Origin: Mycolicibacterium vinylchloridicum
GTDB lineage: Bacteria; Actinomycetota; Actinomycetes; Mycobacteriales; Mycobacteriaceae
Direction: 5' to 3'
Length of the DNA stretch: 64,000 bases
Assembly: GCF_013404075.1 (NCBI RefSeq)
Contig: NZ_JACBJQ010000007.1
Location: forward strand, 62,001-126,000
A program made the position numbers and the translations under genes. This document shows, one piece after another, positions 9,214 through 18,619 of this stretch (position 1 is its first letter; every line of letters begins with the position of its first letter). The notes under the pieces were generated by a model. That model searched no databases. It had not been told where the DNA came from and saw only the letters and a program-made list of their open reading frames with translations.

Positions 9214-10173
9214 ATGGCAAATGCCACCACCAGCCGATTTGACAGCGACCTGGACGCCCAGAGTCCAGCCGCGGACCTGGTGCGCGTGTATCTGAACGGC
9301 ATCGGCAAGACCGCTCTGCTGACCGCCGAGGACGAGGTCGAATTGGCCAAGCGCATCGAAGCGGGCTTGTTCGCCGCCCATCTGCTGGAGACCCGCAAGC
9401 GCCTGTCCGACAACCGCAAGCGTGACCTCGCGATCATCGTCCGCGACGGCCAGGCCGCCCGCAGCCATCTGCTCGAGGCGAACCTGCGCCTGGTTGTCTC
9501 GCTGGCGAAGCGCTACACCGGCCGCGGTATGCCCCTGCTGGACCTCATCCAGGAGGGCAACCTGGGCCTCATCCGGGCGATGGAGAAGTTCGACTACACC
9601 AAGGGGTTCAAGTTCTCGACCTACGCGACGTGGTGGATCCGTCAGGCCATCACCCGCGGCATGGCCGACCAGAGCCGCACCATCCGGCTGCCTGTGCACC
9701 TGGTGGAGCAGGTCAACAAGCTGGCGCGGATCAAGCGTGAGATGCACCAGAGCCTGGGCCGCGAAGCCACCGACGACGAACTGGCCGAAGAGTCCGGTAT
9801 CCCGGTCGAGAAGATCAACGACCTGCTCGAGCACAGCCGCGACCCGGTGAGCCTCGACATGCCGGTCGGCAGCGACGAAGAAGCCCCGCTGGGTGATTTC
9901 ATCGAGGACGCGGAAGCCATGTCGGCCGAGAACGCCGTCATCGCCGAGCTGCTGCACACCGACATCCGCCATGTGCTGGCCACGCTGGATGAGCGTGAGC
10001 AGCAGGTGATTCGGCTGCGCTTCGGCCTCGACGACGGCCAGCCCCGCACCCTCGACCAGATCGGCAAGCTCTTCGGCCTGTCCCGGGAGCGGGTCCGCCA
10101 GATCGAACGCGAAGTGATGTCCAAGTTGCGCAACGGAGATCGAGCCGATCGGCTGCGTTCCTACGCCAGCTAA
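9214..10173 (+). CDS. sigB: Stress/stationary-phase sigma factor SigB
   Basis: 319 aa group 2 sigma factor, a SigA paralogue without the long N-terminal extension. Region 1.2 starts near residue 16 ([13 protein letters not shown]), region 2 covers about residues 84-160 ([17 protein letters not shown] is nearly identical to SigA), and region 4 holds [13 protein letters not shown] close to the C-terminus. ATG 9214 is chosen because AGGAGG lies 7 nt upstream; the GTG at 9184 has no such site. The SigE/SigH-type promoter upstream places it in the stress cascade. Confidence 0.97.
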   Translation: MANATTSRFDSDLDAQSPAADLVRVYLNGIGKTALLTAEDEVELAKRIEAGLFAAHLLETRKRLSDNRKRDLAIIVRDGQAARSHLLEANLRLVVSLAKRYTGRGMPLLDLIQEGNLGLIRAMEKFDYTKGFKFSTYATWWIRQAITRGMADQSRTIRLPVHLVEQVNKLARIKREMHQSLGREATDDELAEESGIPVEKINDLLEHSRDPVSLDMPVGSDEEAPLGDFIEDAEAMSAENAVIAELLHTDIRHVLATLDEREQQVIRLRFGLDDGQPRTLDQIGKLFGLSRERVRQIEREVMSKLRNGDRADRLRSYAS

Positions 10174-10188
10174 TTAAGCAACCCCCTT

Positions 10189-10221
10189 AGCGTGCCCGTC
10201 GGCGATGCCGGCGGGCACGCT
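10189..10221 (+). terminator. Strong hairpin terminator between sigB and ideR
   Basis: The arms 10189-10203 and 10207-10221 form a 15-bp stem (AGCGTGCCCG pairs with CGGGCACGCT at the base) with one G-U pair and a 3-nt loop. There is no U tract, as is usual in mycobacteria. It would separate sigB from ideR transcripts. Confidence 0.7.
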
Positions 10222-10294
10222 GCTGTGGGCGATGGTGTTGCACAACCATTTCCCCAGCTCGCCAAGTAGACTCGGACCCGACGAAGGGTGCCCC

Positions 10295-10984
10295 ATGAAC
10301 GACCTGGTCGATACCACCGAGATGTATCTCCGCACGATCTACGACCTCGAAGAAGAGGGTGTGATCCCGCTGCGCGCACGCATTGCGGAGCGGCTGGATC
10401 AGAGCGGTCCGACGGTCAGCCAGACAGTGGCGCGCATGGAGCGCGACGGCCTGCTGCATGTGGCCGGTGACCGGCACCTCGAACTGACCGAGAAGGGCCG
10501 TGGGCTGGCCGTTTCGGTGATGCGGAAGCACCGCCTGGCCGAGCGGCTGTTGGTGGACGTCATCGGGTTGCCGTGGGAGGAGGTGCACGCCGAAGCCTGC
10601 AAGTGGGAGCACGTGATGAGCGAGGACGTCGAGCGCCGCCTGGTGCAGGTTCTCGACGACCCCACTGTGTCCCCGTTCGGCAACCCGATCCCGGGCCTGT
10701 CGCTGCTGGGGCTGGACATGAACCAGCGCGAGGATGCCCACCTGGTGCGACTGACCGAGCTGCCGCCGGGCACCCCGGTCGCCGTGGTTGTCCGCCAGCT
10801 GACCGAACACGTCCAGGGTGATGTGGAACTGATCGGCCAGCTCAAAGACGCGGGCGTGGTGCCCAACGCCCGCGTGCAGGTCGAGAACAGCGCCGTCGGC
10901 AGTGTGACGATCGTGATCGGTGGTCACGAGAACGTGCAACTCCCCCACGAAATGGCTCACGCGGTCAAGGTCGAGAAGGTCTAG
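10295..10984 (+). CDS. ideR: Iron-dependent repressor IdeR
   Basis: 229 aa DtxR-family regulator that binds Fe(II) and represses siderophore and iron-uptake genes while activating iron storage. Metal ligands of the family are all present: Met10, Cys102, Glu105 and His106 (CKWEH) for one site, His79, Glu83 and His98 for the other. The N-terminal winged helix includes RLDQSGPTVSQTVARMERDG; the C-terminal third is the SH3-like domain. The ATG at 10295 gives the length of the known protein (230 aa in M. tuberculosis). It follows sigB after a strong hairpin, so it probably has its own promoter. Confidence 0.97.
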   Translation: MNDLVDTTEMYLRTIYDLEEEGVIPLRARIAERLDQSGPTVSQTVARMERDGLLHVAGDRHLELTEKGRGLAVSVMRKHRLAERLLVDVIGLPWEEVHAEACKWEHVMSEDVERRLVQVLDDPTVSPFGNPIPGLSLLGLDMNQREDAHLVRLTELPPGTPVAVVVRQLTEHVQGDVELIGQLKDAGVVPNARVQVENSAVGSVTIVIGGHENVQLPHEMAHAVKVEKV

Positions 10985-10990
10985 CCCAGC

Positions 10991-12049
10991 TCACACGGCG
11001 CGGCGGCCGTACGAGCGCCGCGGGGGAAGCCGGACCCCGAGCTGTTTGGCCAGCCGATACCCGGTGCTGGCCAGCTCCCGAATCTGCTCGGGTCGCAGAC
11101 CGGACTGCAGCGCGGTGTCGAGCATGCCGGCCATCCGATGCTCGGGATCGCTGCGCAGCGCCGCCTCCAACGATAGGCCGGCCAGCGGGCCGTCACCCCG
11201 GGCATAGGCCGAAAAGGCCAGTAGCACAAGCGCTTCAATTCGCCACGGCTCGGGAAGCGTGCGCGCCAGCAGTGCCCATAACGCCTCGGCCCGCGCGGCG
11301 TCGGCGCCGACGGCCAGCGCATACAGCGTGTCGCGAACGGCGACGTCGCCCAGCGCGCAGGCCAGCCCCGCCAGCTCGGTGTCGTCGAGTTCCCCGCCGT
11401 CGCATACCCGGGCACTGAGTGCCATCGCCGCCTCCACATCGCGACGGCCGCACCCGTCGGGATCGGTGCGCCAGTCCACTTCCCGCGCCTCGCCACGATC
11501 GGAGATGACCGGAACCAGTGCCGCACTGCGCCGTTCGTCGGCCACCGCGATCACCGCCTGCAGGTCGGAGCGCCGCCGATACAGCCGTCGACCGTCGAGG
11601 ACCGCAGCAGCCGCCAGCGGAGAGGCCATCGGATCCTCCACCGCACCGTTCGCCCCGCACCCGTCGACGCAATGCCAGCGGCCCCCGGCCTCGATCCGGT
11701 CGACGACGTGGCCCGCGTAGAGCTCCATGTCATGTGCCGACAGTGCCGTCGTCAGCTCGTCACACAGCTCGCGGTAGTCCTGGTTGCACATCGGGCACCC
11801 CGCGCCCTCGGCATCCACGATCACCGCTACCACCCTGTCCGCGCCCGACGCCGACGCGATCTCGGCGAGCTGCGTGAGATCACCGTCGAGGGCCTTGGCC
11901 AGGTCGAGGCGCATCACAGCACCCATCTCGCCGTGCTCGAGGGACATTAGGACCAGCGATTGTTCCGGCACGAAGCCGAGGATGGCGGGCAGGGCGGCAA
12001 TCATGGCGCCGGGGCGGGTGATGCGGTGGTCGGGTTCGTGTGTGGTCAT
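10991..12049 (-). CDS. DUF4192 family protein (Rv2712c-like)
   Basis: 352 aa. N-terminal part has the DUF4192 signature (ITRPGAMIAALPAILGFVPEQSLVLMSL shortened here to its key stretch GFVPEQSLVL), followed by a small Cys-rich insert (CPMC near residue 85, then HCVDGCGANG). The rest is alpha-helical and Ala-rich. Two starts are possible, ATG 12049 (MTTHEPDHRIT) and ATG 12073; I prefer 12049 but neither has a ribosome site. Function unknown. It converges with ideR with 6 bp between stops and diverges from sthA. Confidence 0.8.
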   Translation of the reverse strand: MTTHEPDHRITRPGAMIAALPAILGFVPEQSLVLMSLEHGEMGAVMRLDLAKALDGDLTQLAEIASASGADRVVAVIVDAEGAGCPMCNQDYRELCDELTTALSAHDMELYAGHVVDRIEAGGRWHCVDGCGANGAVEDPMASPLAAAAVLDGRRLYRRRSDLQAVIAVADERRSAALVPVISDRGEAREVDWRTDPDGCGRRDVEAAMALSARVCDGGELDDTELAGLACALGDVAVRDTLYALAVGADAARAEALWALLARTLPEPWRIEALVLLAFSAYARGDGPLAGLSLEAALRSDPEHRMAGMLDTALQSGLRPEQIRELASTGYRLAKQLGVRLPPRRSYGRRAV

Positions 12050-12171
12050 GGCAGTGACGCTGTCAATCGGCACCGTCGGGACCGCCTCGACCGCGCACCG
12101 AGGAGACCCGTCCTGTGGATGAAATCGGGACTGGGGATCAGCACCGATGCTCGGTCAGAGCGGATTTGTTC

Positions 12172-12186
12172 ATGTCGTATTGACAT
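12172..12186. promoter_or_regulatory. Dyad ATGTC-N5-GACAT upstream of sthA
   Basis: ATGTC (12172-12176) and GACAT (12182-12186) form a perfect 5-bp dyad in the 181-bp divergent gap before sthA. It overlaps a TTGACA hexamer. It could be an operator, but length is short and no regulator is named. Confidence 0.3.
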
Positions 12187-12230
12187 CGTCGGCATGCGAG
12201 ATTCGGCAAACCGGCGTACACCTTGTCCTC

Positions 12231-13643
12231 ATGGGTTTGGAATACGACCTCGTCGTCATCGGATCGGGACCTGGCGGCCAGAAGGCCGCCATCGCCGCGG
12301 CCAAGCTCGGCAAGTCGGTGGCCGTCGTCGAGCGGGGCACGATGATCGGCGGGGTGTGTGTGCAAACCGGGACGATTCCGTCCAAGACACTGCGTGAGGC
12401 CGTCCTCTACCTGACCGGTATGAGCCAGCGCGAACTCTACGGGGCCAGCTACCGGGTCAAGGACAAGATCACCCCTGCAGATCTGCTCGCCCGCACCCAG
12501 CATGTGATCGGCAAAGAAGTCGACGTGGTGCGTAACCAGTTGATGCGCAACGGCATTGAGCTCTACATCGGCCGCGGCCGGTTCGTCGACGAGCACACCG
12601 TCGAGATCGAGGACCCCAGTCGCGCCGAGCACATCACCATCAGCGGCCGCTACGTCATCATCGCCACCGGCACCAAACCGGCCCGGCCCGCGGGCGTCGA
12701 ATTCGACGAGAACCGGGTGCTGGACTCCGACGGCATCCTCGACCTCAAGACCATCCCGAGCTCGATGGTGGTGGTCGGCGCCGGGGTCATCGGCATCGAG
12801 TACGCCTCGATGTTCGCCGCACTGGGCACCAAGGTCACCGTCGTGGAGAAGCGCGATTCCATGCTGGACTTCTGCGATCCCGAGATCGTCGAGGCGCTCC
12901 GATTCCACCTGCGCGATCTGGCGGTGACGTTCCGGTTCGGCGAGGAGGTGACCGCCGTCGACGTCGGCTCGGCCGGCACCGTCACCACCTTGGCCAGCGG
13001 TAAACAGATCCCCGCCGAGACCGTCATGTACTCGGCCGGCCGACAGGGCCAGACCGACCACCTCAGCCTGGAGAACGCCGGCCTGGAGGCCGACAACCGT
13101 GGCCGGATCTACGTGGACGACAAGACATTCCAGACCAAGGTCGACCACATCTACGCCGTCGGTGACGTCATCGGCTTCCCCGCCCTGGCCGCCACGTCGA
13201 TGGAGCAGGGCCGGCTGGCCGCCTATCACGCCTTCGGCGAGCCGACGGCCGGCATGAGCCTGCAGCAGCCGATCGGCATCTACTCGATCCCCGAGGTCTC
13301 CTACGTCGGGGCCACCGAGGTAGAGCTCACCAAGGACGCCATCCCCTACGAGGTCGGCGTGTCCCGCTACCGCGAGCTGGCCCGCGGCCAGATCGCCGGC
13401 GACTCGTACGGCATGTTGAAGCTACTGGTGTCCACCGAGGACCTGAAGGTGCTGGGTGTCCACATCTTCGGCACCGCGGCCACCGAATTGGTGCACATCG
13501 GCCAGGCCGTGATGGGGTGCGGCGGAACGGTCGAATATCTCGTCGACGCGGTGTTCAACTACCCGACGTTCTCCGAGGCCTACAAGACCGCCGCACTGGA
13601 CGTGATGAACAAGCTGCGGGCGCTCAACCAGTTCCGCAAATAG
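12231..13643 (+). CDS. sthA: Soluble pyridine nucleotide transhydrogenase
   Basis: 470 aa FAD enzyme that moves hydride between NADPH and NAD. The FAD-binding motif [13 protein letters not shown] is at residues 8-20, and the NAD(P)-binding motif [14 protein letters not shown] near residue 178. Related lipoamide dehydrogenases have a CxxxxC redox disulfide; here the segment reads [13 protein letters not shown] with only the first Cys, which is the hallmark of SthA. ATG 12231 gives the family N-terminus and length (468 aa in M. tuberculosis). It converges with the protease gene, with 1 bp between stops. Confidence 0.95.
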   Translation: MGLEYDLVVIGSGPGGQKAAIAAAKLGKSVAVVERGTMIGGVCVQTGTIPSKTLREAVLYLTGMSQRELYGASYRVKDKITPADLLARTQHVIGKEVDVVRNQLMRNGIELYIGRGRFVDEHTVEIEDPSRAEHITISGRYVIIATGTKPARPAGVEFDENRVLDSDGILDLKTIPSSMVVVGAGVIGIEYASMFAALGTKVTVVEKRDSMLDFCDPEIVEALRFHLRDLAVTFRFGEEVTAVDVGSAGTVTTLASGKQIPAETVMYSAGRQGQTDHLSLENAGLEADNRGRIYVDDKTFQTKVDHIYAVGDVIGFPALAATSMEQGRLAAYHAFGEPTAGMSLQQPIGIYSIPEVSYVGATEVELTKDAIPYEVGVSRYRELARGQIAGDSYGMLKLLVSTEDLKVLGVHIFGTAATELVHIGQAVMGCGGTVEYLVDAVFNYPTFSEAYKTAALDVMNKLRALNQFRK

Positions 13644-13644
13644 G

Positions 13645-14436
13645 TCAGCACTCGCTGTCGAACGACGCCGGCGCGGCATCGCCGGGGCCGCCCGCCTCGG
13701 CGCGCGCCAGCAGCGCGGCCGTCGCGGCATCGAACGGCGACGAATACGACACGTTGTCCTGGCAGCCGCCGCCGTTCCACCCGCCGATCACGCCGATCAC
13801 CGTCGCGCCGGTGATCCAGGGCCCGCCGCTGGTGCCGTCGACCAGACCACCGCAGCGCAGCGCGGGGTATCCCTCGGAATTCATCCCGGCCGTCGTGTCG
13901 CAGCCCAGTGGCGGGCCGCCTACGCCCGCGGGATACCCGACGACCGTCACCGCAGCGGAGTGCCCGGGTGCGACGCCGAGCGTCAATGCCTGCCCGGCGA
14001 CCGATTCGACGGTCCCGCCCCCATCCCGACTGACCCGCGCGAACGCGTAGTCGGCTTTGGGGTCCTGGGAGCTGACCCAGCGAGGATCGAGGTAGACGGC
14101 GTCGACGGTCCACACGTCGCCGGGCGCTGCCTTCTCGCTGAAGCCGGGGACGAACGTGGCAGGCAAGCCATCGGCCAGGCAGTGGGCCGCGGTCAGGATC
14201 AGATCCTCCGTTGTGGAGTGCACGACGGAAGCGGTGCAGGTGTGGGCATCGGTTCCGCCGAGGAACAACGCCCCCACCGCTGGTTCCGGCGCCACCGGCC
14301 GGGCACTCTTGTCTTGCGCACCGGCGGGTTCGGCGGCCTTCGCCGGCGGCTCATCCGACGTGCGGCAACCGGCGATCAGCAGCATGACCAACGCCAGGCT
14401 GAGTGCCGCCGCAACCGTCCGCATCTGGTCGATCAT
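13645..14436 (-). CDS. Trypsin-like serine protease lipoprotein
   Basis: 263 aa. The N-terminus has a hydrophobic segment and a lipobox (LLIAGC, Cys24), so the protein is probably lipid-anchored outside the membrane. The catalytic triad of the chymotrypsin fold is readable: His in TAAHC, Asp in KADYAF and Ser in GTSGGPW, the last preceded by RCGGLVD. Four further Cys could form disulfides (HTC/AHC and LGC/LRC). There is no such gene between sthA and Rv2714 in M. tuberculosis, so this is an accessory gene. Substrate unknown. Confidence 0.85.
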   Translation of the reverse strand: MIDQMRTVAAALSLALVMLLIAGCRTSDEPPAKAAEPAGAQDKSARPVAPEPAVGALFLGGTDAHTCTASVVHSTTEDLILTAAHCLADGLPATFVPGFSEKAAPGDVWTVDAVYLDPRWVSSQDPKADYAFARVSRDGGGTVESVAGQALTLGVAPGHSAAVTVVGYPAGVGGPPLGCDTTAGMNSEGYPALRCGGLVDGTSGGPWITGATVIGVIGGWNGGGCQDNVSYSSPFDAATAALLARAEAGGPGDAAPASFDSEC

Positions 14437-14536
14437 GCCTGATAGGGAACGGCGAGCACCGCGACTGCGTTGTGCAACACAGGCGCTCTTGCCAGCGCAG
14501 GCCCGAATCTAAGAGACACTGGTTGTCACGGTACAA

Positions 14537-14554
14537 GGGCATGACATCATGCCC
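14537..14554. promoter_or_regulatory. 18-bp palindrome upstream of the PAC2 gene
   Basis: GGGCATGA-CA-TCATGCCC is a perfect inverted repeat with 8-bp arms, 25 nt before the PAC2-family ATG, in the gap shared with the divergent protease gene. It may be an operator or a hairpin in the 5' leader. Confidence 0.5.
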
Positions 14555-14578
14555 GGGCACCGCGAGGAGGCGGAGACG

Positions 14579-15553
14579 ATGACTGACGAGCAAGGACAGC
14601 AGTACCAACCCGAGCAGACCGGAATGTACGAACTGGAGTTTCCGGCGCCGCAATTGTCCGCGCCCGACGGGCGTGGACCGGTGCTGATCCACGCGCTCGA
14701 GGGGTTCTCCGATGCCGGGCACGCCATTCACCTGGCCGCCGAACATCTGCGGAGCAAGCTCGACACGGAGCTGGTTGCCTCGTTCGCGATCGACGAACTG
14801 CTGGATTACCGGTCCCGGCGGCCGCTGATGACGTTCAAAACCGACCACTTCACCGACTACGACGATCCGCAGCTGAACCTGTACGCCCTGCGTGACAGCC
14901 TCGGCACGCCTTTTCTGCTGCTCGCCGGTCTGGAGCCGGACCTGAAATGGGAGCGCTTCGTGACTGCGGTGCGGCTGCTGGCCGAGCGGCTCGGGGTGCG
15001 TCAGACGATCGGGCTGGGCACCATTCCGATGGCGGTCCCCCACACCCGCCCGGTGACACTGACCGCGCACTCGAACAATCGCGAGCTGATCACCGAATTC
15101 ACCCCGTGGGTGGGCGAGGTGCAGGTCCCCGGCAGCGTGTCCAACCTGCTGGAATACCGGATGGCTCAGCACGGCCACGAAGTCGTCGGGTTCACCGTCC
15201 ATGTGCCGCACTATCTGGCTCAGACCGACTACCCGGCCGCCGCCGAGGCGCTGCTGGAGCAGGTGGCCAAGCTGACTTCGCTACAGGTGCCGTTGCGGGC
15301 GCTGACCGACGCCGGCGCGAGTATCCGCACCAAGATCGACGAGCAGGTAGAGGCCTCGCCGGAAGTCTCCCAAGTGGTGACCGCCCTGGAGCGACAGTAC
15401 GATGCTTTCGTTGCCGCTCAAGAGAACCGGTCGCTTCTGGCACGCGATGAGGATCTCCCCAGCGGCGACGAACTGGGCGCGGAATTCGAGCGATTCCTGG
15501 CCCAGCACGCCGAGGACTTCAAAGACGGTTTCACCGACAACGGGGATACCTAG
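14579..15553 (+). CDS. PAC2 family protein (Rv2714-like)
   Basis: 324 aa, equal to Rv2714. It belongs to the PAC2 (proteasome assembly chaperone 2-like) superfamily: GPVLIHALEGFSDAGHAIHLA near residue 32, ASFAIDELLDYRSRRP near residue 65, and LGTIPMAVPHTRPV near residue 145. The ATG at 14579 has GAGGAGG upstream, so a slightly longer ATG start (14549) is less likely. Actinobacterial PAC2 proteins occur beside proteasome systems but no chaperone activity is shown for this member. The alpha/beta hydrolase gene follows after 32 bp and is probably co-transcribed. Confidence 0.88.
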   Translation: MTDEQGQQYQPEQTGMYELEFPAPQLSAPDGRGPVLIHALEGFSDAGHAIHLAAEHLRSKLDTELVASFAIDELLDYRSRRPLMTFKTDHFTDYDDPQLNLYALRDSLGTPFLLLAGLEPDLKWERFVTAVRLLAERLGVRQTIGLGTIPMAVPHTRPVTLTAHSNNRELITEFTPWVGEVQVPGSVSNLLEYRMAQHGHEVVGFTVHVPHYLAQTDYPAAAEALLEQVAKLTSLQVPLRALTDAGASIRTKIDEQVEASPEVSQVVTALERQYDAFVAAQENRSLLARDEDLPSGDELGAEFERFLAQHAEDFKDGFTDNGDT

Positions 15554-15585
15554 CGAAGTCCGCCGCACCGACGACGGGGTTGCCT

Positions 15586-16608
15586 ATGACGCAGCGAAAG
15601 CCCAATCTGCAACCCGTGCGGGAAGTGACGCCCACACTGCATTTCCGGACCATTCACGGTTACCGGCGAGCATTCCGGGTGGCCGGGTCGGGGCCCACGC
15701 TGCTGCTGATCCACGGGATCGGCGACAACTCGACGACGTGGCATTCGGTGCACAGCAAGCTCGCCCAGCGATTCACCGTGATCGCCCCGGACCTGCTGGG
15801 GCACGGCCAGTCCGACAAGCCGAGAGCCGACTATTCGGTGGCGGCCTACGCCAACGGCATGCGCGACCTGCTGAGCGTTCTCGAAGTCGACAAGGTCACC
15901 GTCGTGGGGCATTCACTCGGTGGCGGCGTGGCGATGCAATTCGTCTACCAGTACCCACAATTGGTCGAGCGGCTGATCCTGGTCGGGGCCGGCGGCGTGA
16001 CCAAGGACGTCAACATTGCGCTGCGAGCCGCCTCCCTGCCGATGGGCGGCGAGGCCTTGGCCCTACTGCGGCTGCCGCTGGTGTTGCCTGCCCTGCAGGT
16101 CGCCGGGCGGGCGCTGGGTGCGGTCTTCGGCTCGACGGGCCTGGGCCGCGATCTGCCCGACGCGCTGCGCATCCTGACCGATCTGCCCGAGCCGACCGCG
16201 TCGTCGGCGTTCACCCGCACGTTGCGCTCGGTGGTCGATTGGCGCGGGCAGGTGGTGACCATGCTCGACCGATGTTATTTGACCGAATCCGTTCCTGTGC
16301 AACTTATTTGGGGTGACCAGGACGCGATGATCCCGGTCAGCCACGCCAAGATGGCGCACTCGGCGATGCCGGGGTCCCGATTGGAGATCTTTGGTCGCTC
16401 CGGCCATTTCCCGTTTCATGACGACCCCGACCGTTTTGTGGAGGTCGTCGAGCGGTTCATCGACTCCACCGAACCCGCCAAGTACGACCAAGACCTGCTG
16501 CGTGACCTGTTGCGCACCGGGCTGTCCGAGGGTTCGGTAACCGGCACGCTCGACACCAGGGTCGCGGTGCTCGACGCGATGGGCACCGACGAGCGCAGCG
16601 CTACCTGA
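15586..16608 (+). CDS. Alpha/beta hydrolase (Rv2715-like)
   Basis: 340 aa. The core fold is clear: oxyanion segment [13 protein letters not shown] (about residue 42), nucleophile elbow [12 protein letters not shown] with Ser near residue 109, acid Asp in WGDQDAMIP, and catalytic His in [12 protein letters not shown]-terminal tail of about 45 residues follows the last strand. ATG 15586 is chosen over TTG 15580. Proposed esterase, lipase or haloalkane/epoxide-type activities cannot be separated by sequence alone. It sits between the PAC2 gene and the phzF-like gene in the same orientation, as in M. tuberculosis Rv2714-Rv2716. Confidence 0.88.
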   Translation: MTQRKPNLQPVREVTPTLHFRTIHGYRRAFRVAGSGPTLLLIHGIGDNSTTWHSVHSKLAQRFTVIAPDLLGHGQSDKPRADYSVAAYANGMRDLLSVLEVDKVTVVGHSLGGGVAMQFVYQYPQLVERLILVGAGGVTKDVNIALRAASLPMGGEALALLRLPLVLPALQVAGRALGAVFGSTGLGRDLPDALRILTDLPEPTASSAFTRTLRSVVDWRGQVVTMLDRCYLTESVPVQLIWGDQDAMIPVSHAKMAHSAMPGSRLEIFGRSGHFPFHDDPDRFVEVVERFIDSTEPAKYDQDLLRDLLRTGLSEGSVTGTLDTRVAVLDAMGTDERSAT

Positions 16609-16630
16609 CCGCGGGCCCGCCCGGGCGTCG

Positions 16631-16636
16631 TACAGT
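16631..16636 (+). promoter_or_regulatory. Leaderless-type -10 of the phzF-like gene
   Basis: TACAGT ends 6 nt before the ATG at 16643. It lies in a 34-bp gap, so this gene can be transcribed on its own as well as from upstream. Confidence 0.6.
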
Positions 16637-16642
16637 CGGGGT

Positions 16643-17329
16643 ATGACCGTCGACGTGACCGTGTTGCGGGTGTTCACCGATGCGTGCGGCAATTTCGGGA
16701 ATCCGCTCGGCGTGGTCGATGCGGCCACCGTGGCCGCCGGTGAGCGTCAGCGCGTCGCAGCCGAATTGGGTTACAGCGAAACGATTTTCATCGACGTGCC
16801 GAACAGCGGGTCGACGACCGCACATGCGCGCATCTTCACCCCGTCCACCGAGCTGCCGTTCGCGGGGCACCCGACAGTGGGCGCGGCGTGGTGGCTGGCC
16901 GAACGCGGAACCCCGATCCGCACCCTGCAGGTGCCGGCCGGCATCGTGCAGATCAGCTACGACGACACGCTCACCGTGGTGCGGGCACGCGCGGAATGGT
17001 CACCGGAGTTCGCCCTTCACGAGCTGGATTCGGTGGACGAACTGCTGGCCGCCGAGCCCGACGATTACCCCGACGACGCAGAGCACTACCTGTGGGCGTG
17101 GCTGGATCGCGACGGCGGGCATATCCGGTCCCGCATGTTCGCCACCGACCTGGGCGTTCCCGAGGACGAGGCGACGGGTTCCGCGGCGGCGCGGCTCACC
17201 GACTACCTGAGCCGGGACCTGACGATCACCCAGGGCAAGGGGTCGCAGATCTATACGACGTGGAATTCCGAAGGATGGGTGCTGGTCGCCGGTCGTGTGG
17301 TCAGCGACGGCACCCGTCAGCTGGATTGA
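16643..17329 (+). CDS. PhzF family isomerase-like protein (Rv2716-like)
   Basis: 228 aa, shorter than most PhzF proteins (about 260-300). Conserved motifs of the diaminopimelate-epimerase-like fold are present: GNPLGVV near the N-terminus, GYSETIFI with the catalytic Glu (about residue 46), [17 protein letters not shown], and [11 protein letters not shown] in the second half. PhzF enzymes isomerise small acids; what this mycobacterial subfamily acts on is unknown. A -10 ends 6 nt upstream of the ATG. It converges with nrdR with 6 bp between stop codons. Confidence 0.85.
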   Translation: MTVDVTVLRVFTDACGNFGNPLGVVDAATVAAGERQRVAAELGYSETIFIDVPNSGSTTAHARIFTPSTELPFAGHPTVGAAWWLAERGTPIRTLQVPAGIVQISYDDTLTVVRARAEWSPEFALHELDSVDELLAAEPDDYPDDAEHYLWAWLDRDGGHIRSRMFATDLGVPEDEATGSAAARLTDYLSRDLTITQGKGSQIYTTWNSEGWVLVAGRVVSDGTRQLD

Positions 17330-17335
17330 CGATGC

Positions 17336-17800
17336 TCAGCCTGAGGTATTGACCGCGCGGTGGGCTCGCAGCGCCTCGATTTCGCGCTCGAAGTCCTCGG
17401 CAGAACTGAACGAGCGGTACACCGAGGCGAATCTCAGGTAGGCGACCTCGTCGAGTTCGCGCAGCGGACCGAGAATGGCCAGGCCCACCTCGTGGCTGGG
17501 AATCTCCGGGGAGCCGGCTGCTCGCACGGTGTCTTCGACCTGCTGAGCCAGCAGGTTGAGCGCATCGTCGTCGACGTCGCGGCCCTGGCAGGCCCGGCGC
17601 ACCCCGCTGATGACCTTCTCCCGGCTGAACGGCTCGGTGACACCACTGCGTTTGACGACCGCCAGAACGGCAGTCTCCACGGTGGTGAACCGCCGACCAC
17701 ATTCCGGACAGGACCGGCGCCGTCGGATGGCCTGGCCCTCATCGGCCTCACGGGAATCGACGACCCGGGAGTCGGGGTGGCGGCAGAACGGACAATGCAT
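17336..17800 (-). CDS. nrdR: Ribonucleotide reductase repressor NrdR
   Basis: 154 aa, the exact family length. The N-terminal zinc ribbon (MHCPFC...CPECGRRF, four Cys) binds DNA at NrdR boxes; the ATP-cone domain follows (about residues 48-135, with [15 protein letters not shown]) and senses ATP/dATP. ATG 17800 has AAGGAG upstream. It represses ribonucleotide reductase operons when dATP is high. It lies downstream of the chiZ-like gene in the same direction, 93 bp apart, placing nucleotide supply next to the SOS genes. Confidence 0.96.
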   Translation of the reverse strand: MHCPFCRHPDSRVVDSREADEGQAIRRRRSCPECGRRFTTVETAVLAVVKRSGVTEPFSREKVISGVRRACQGRDVDDDALNLLAQQVEDTVRAAGSPEIPSHEVGLAILGPLRELDEVAYLRFASVYRSFSSAEDFEREIEALRAHRAVNTSG

Positions 17801-17893
17801 GGCCGCTCCTTCGACTCCGCCGCAGCTCGATGCTTCGAGCCACCCAGAGCCTACCTGTGCGGTCCAGCGAGCGGCCACGTCCGGGAAGGGTGG

Positions 17894-18385
17894 TCAGCCA
17901 ATGGGAGCGATGAGCGTCTGACCGGCGTCCAACGAGGCCGAATCGAGCTTGTTGAGGTCGCGGATGCGCGCCATGACCTGTCCGGCGGGCGCGTCGGGCG
18001 CGACCCGGCCGGCCAGTTGCTCCAGCGTCTCCCCCGCCTGGACCTGGACGACAGCCAGCTGATCCGGCAGCTGATCGGCGGCCATCGGGGCAGCACTGAG
18101 ATGCCCGACCAGCCCCAGCCACAGGGTGATCAGCGCGGCCACCCCGGCCAGGGCGATGGTGACGGCGGTGCTGACCGGCCGTCGCGTGTGCGCCGCGCGA
18201 GAGAAGGCGACGCCGCTACCGCGGTACTGGATCGGCGCGACGGCCGGACGGGCCGGGTACGGCCGGTACGCGCGGGGCCCGGCGGGACGGCCGCGAACGG
18301 GCGCGACGGGCCTGACGGCCGCCGGACGGCGCATCGGCCGCACCGGTGCCGCTGGGAAAACCTGCCGATCGTCGATGACTGTCAC
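17894..18385 (-). CDS. chiZ: SOS-regulated LysM membrane protein (Rv2719c/ChiZ-like)
   Basis: 163 aa. An N-terminal ~75-residue Arg/Pro-rich cytosolic tail is followed by one membrane segment ([20 protein letters not shown], about residues 75-95) and an external LysM domain ([15 protein letters not shown]... to the C-terminus) that binds peptidoglycan. The M. tuberculosis homologue Rv2719c (ChiZ) is a damage-induced inhibitor of division. GTG 18385 has GGAAGGAAA upstream. An SOS-like box lies 56 bp upstream (18441-18456), and the gene is divergent from lexA, as expected for LexA control. No catalytic domain can be recognised in the sequence. Confidence 0.85.
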   Translation of the reverse strand: MTVIDDRQVFPAAPVRPMRRPAAVRPVAPVRGRPAGPRAYRPYPARPAVAPIQYRGSGVAFSRAAHTRRPVSTAVTIALAGVAALITLWLGLVGHLSAAPMAADQLPDQLAVVQVQAGETLEQLAGRVAPDAPAGQVMARIRDLNKLDSASLDAGQTLIAPIG

Positions 18386-18440
18386 GTCTGTTTCCTTCCT
18401 CGCAAGACGCCCATTGTTCGCTCTTGTGTTCGAACAGTAC

Positions 18441-18456
18441 TCGATCATCCGTTCGA
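18441..18456 (-). promoter_or_regulatory. SOS (LexA) box of the chiZ-like gene
   Basis: Read on the reverse strand this is TCGAAC-GGAT-GATCGA, one mismatch from the mycobacterial consensus TCGAAC-N4-GTTCGA. It is 56 bp upstream of the GTG at 18385. A related half-palindrome (GTTCGAATACCGAAC) overlaps its edge. Confidence 0.65.
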
Positions 18457-18571
18457 ATACCGAACATGCGAGCGAGCGTGTCTGAAGAATAAATCCGGCC
18501 ACCGACAAGTTTTGATTCCTCGCGATTCACCAGGTCACTCGCTCGACCACGCTCGGCGCGACACGCCGCGG

Positions 18572-18587
18572 TCGAACAAGTGTTTGA
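18572..18587 (+). promoter_or_regulatory. SOS (LexA) box of lexA
   Basis: TCGAAC-AAGT-GTTTGA matches the mycobacterial LexA box (second half with the accepted GTTTGA variant). It lies 33 bp upstream of the lexA ATG, so it would block lexA transcription: autoregulation. Confidence 0.85.
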
Positions 18588-18606
18588 TTATCTTGGGTCC
18601 CGCGAC

Positions 18607-18612
18607 TACATT
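18607..18612 (+). promoter_or_regulatory. Leaderless-type -10 of lexA
   Basis: TACATT ends 7 nt before the ATG at 18620. TATCTT at 18589-18594, touching the SOS box, is an alternative -10 that would give a short leader. Confidence 0.5.
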
Positions 18613-18619
18613 CGGGCCC

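Noticed and set aside
12180..12185. TTGACA as a -35 element for sthA
   Set aside because: No TANNNT-like hexamer lies 16-18 nt downstream, so it is not accepted as a promoter.
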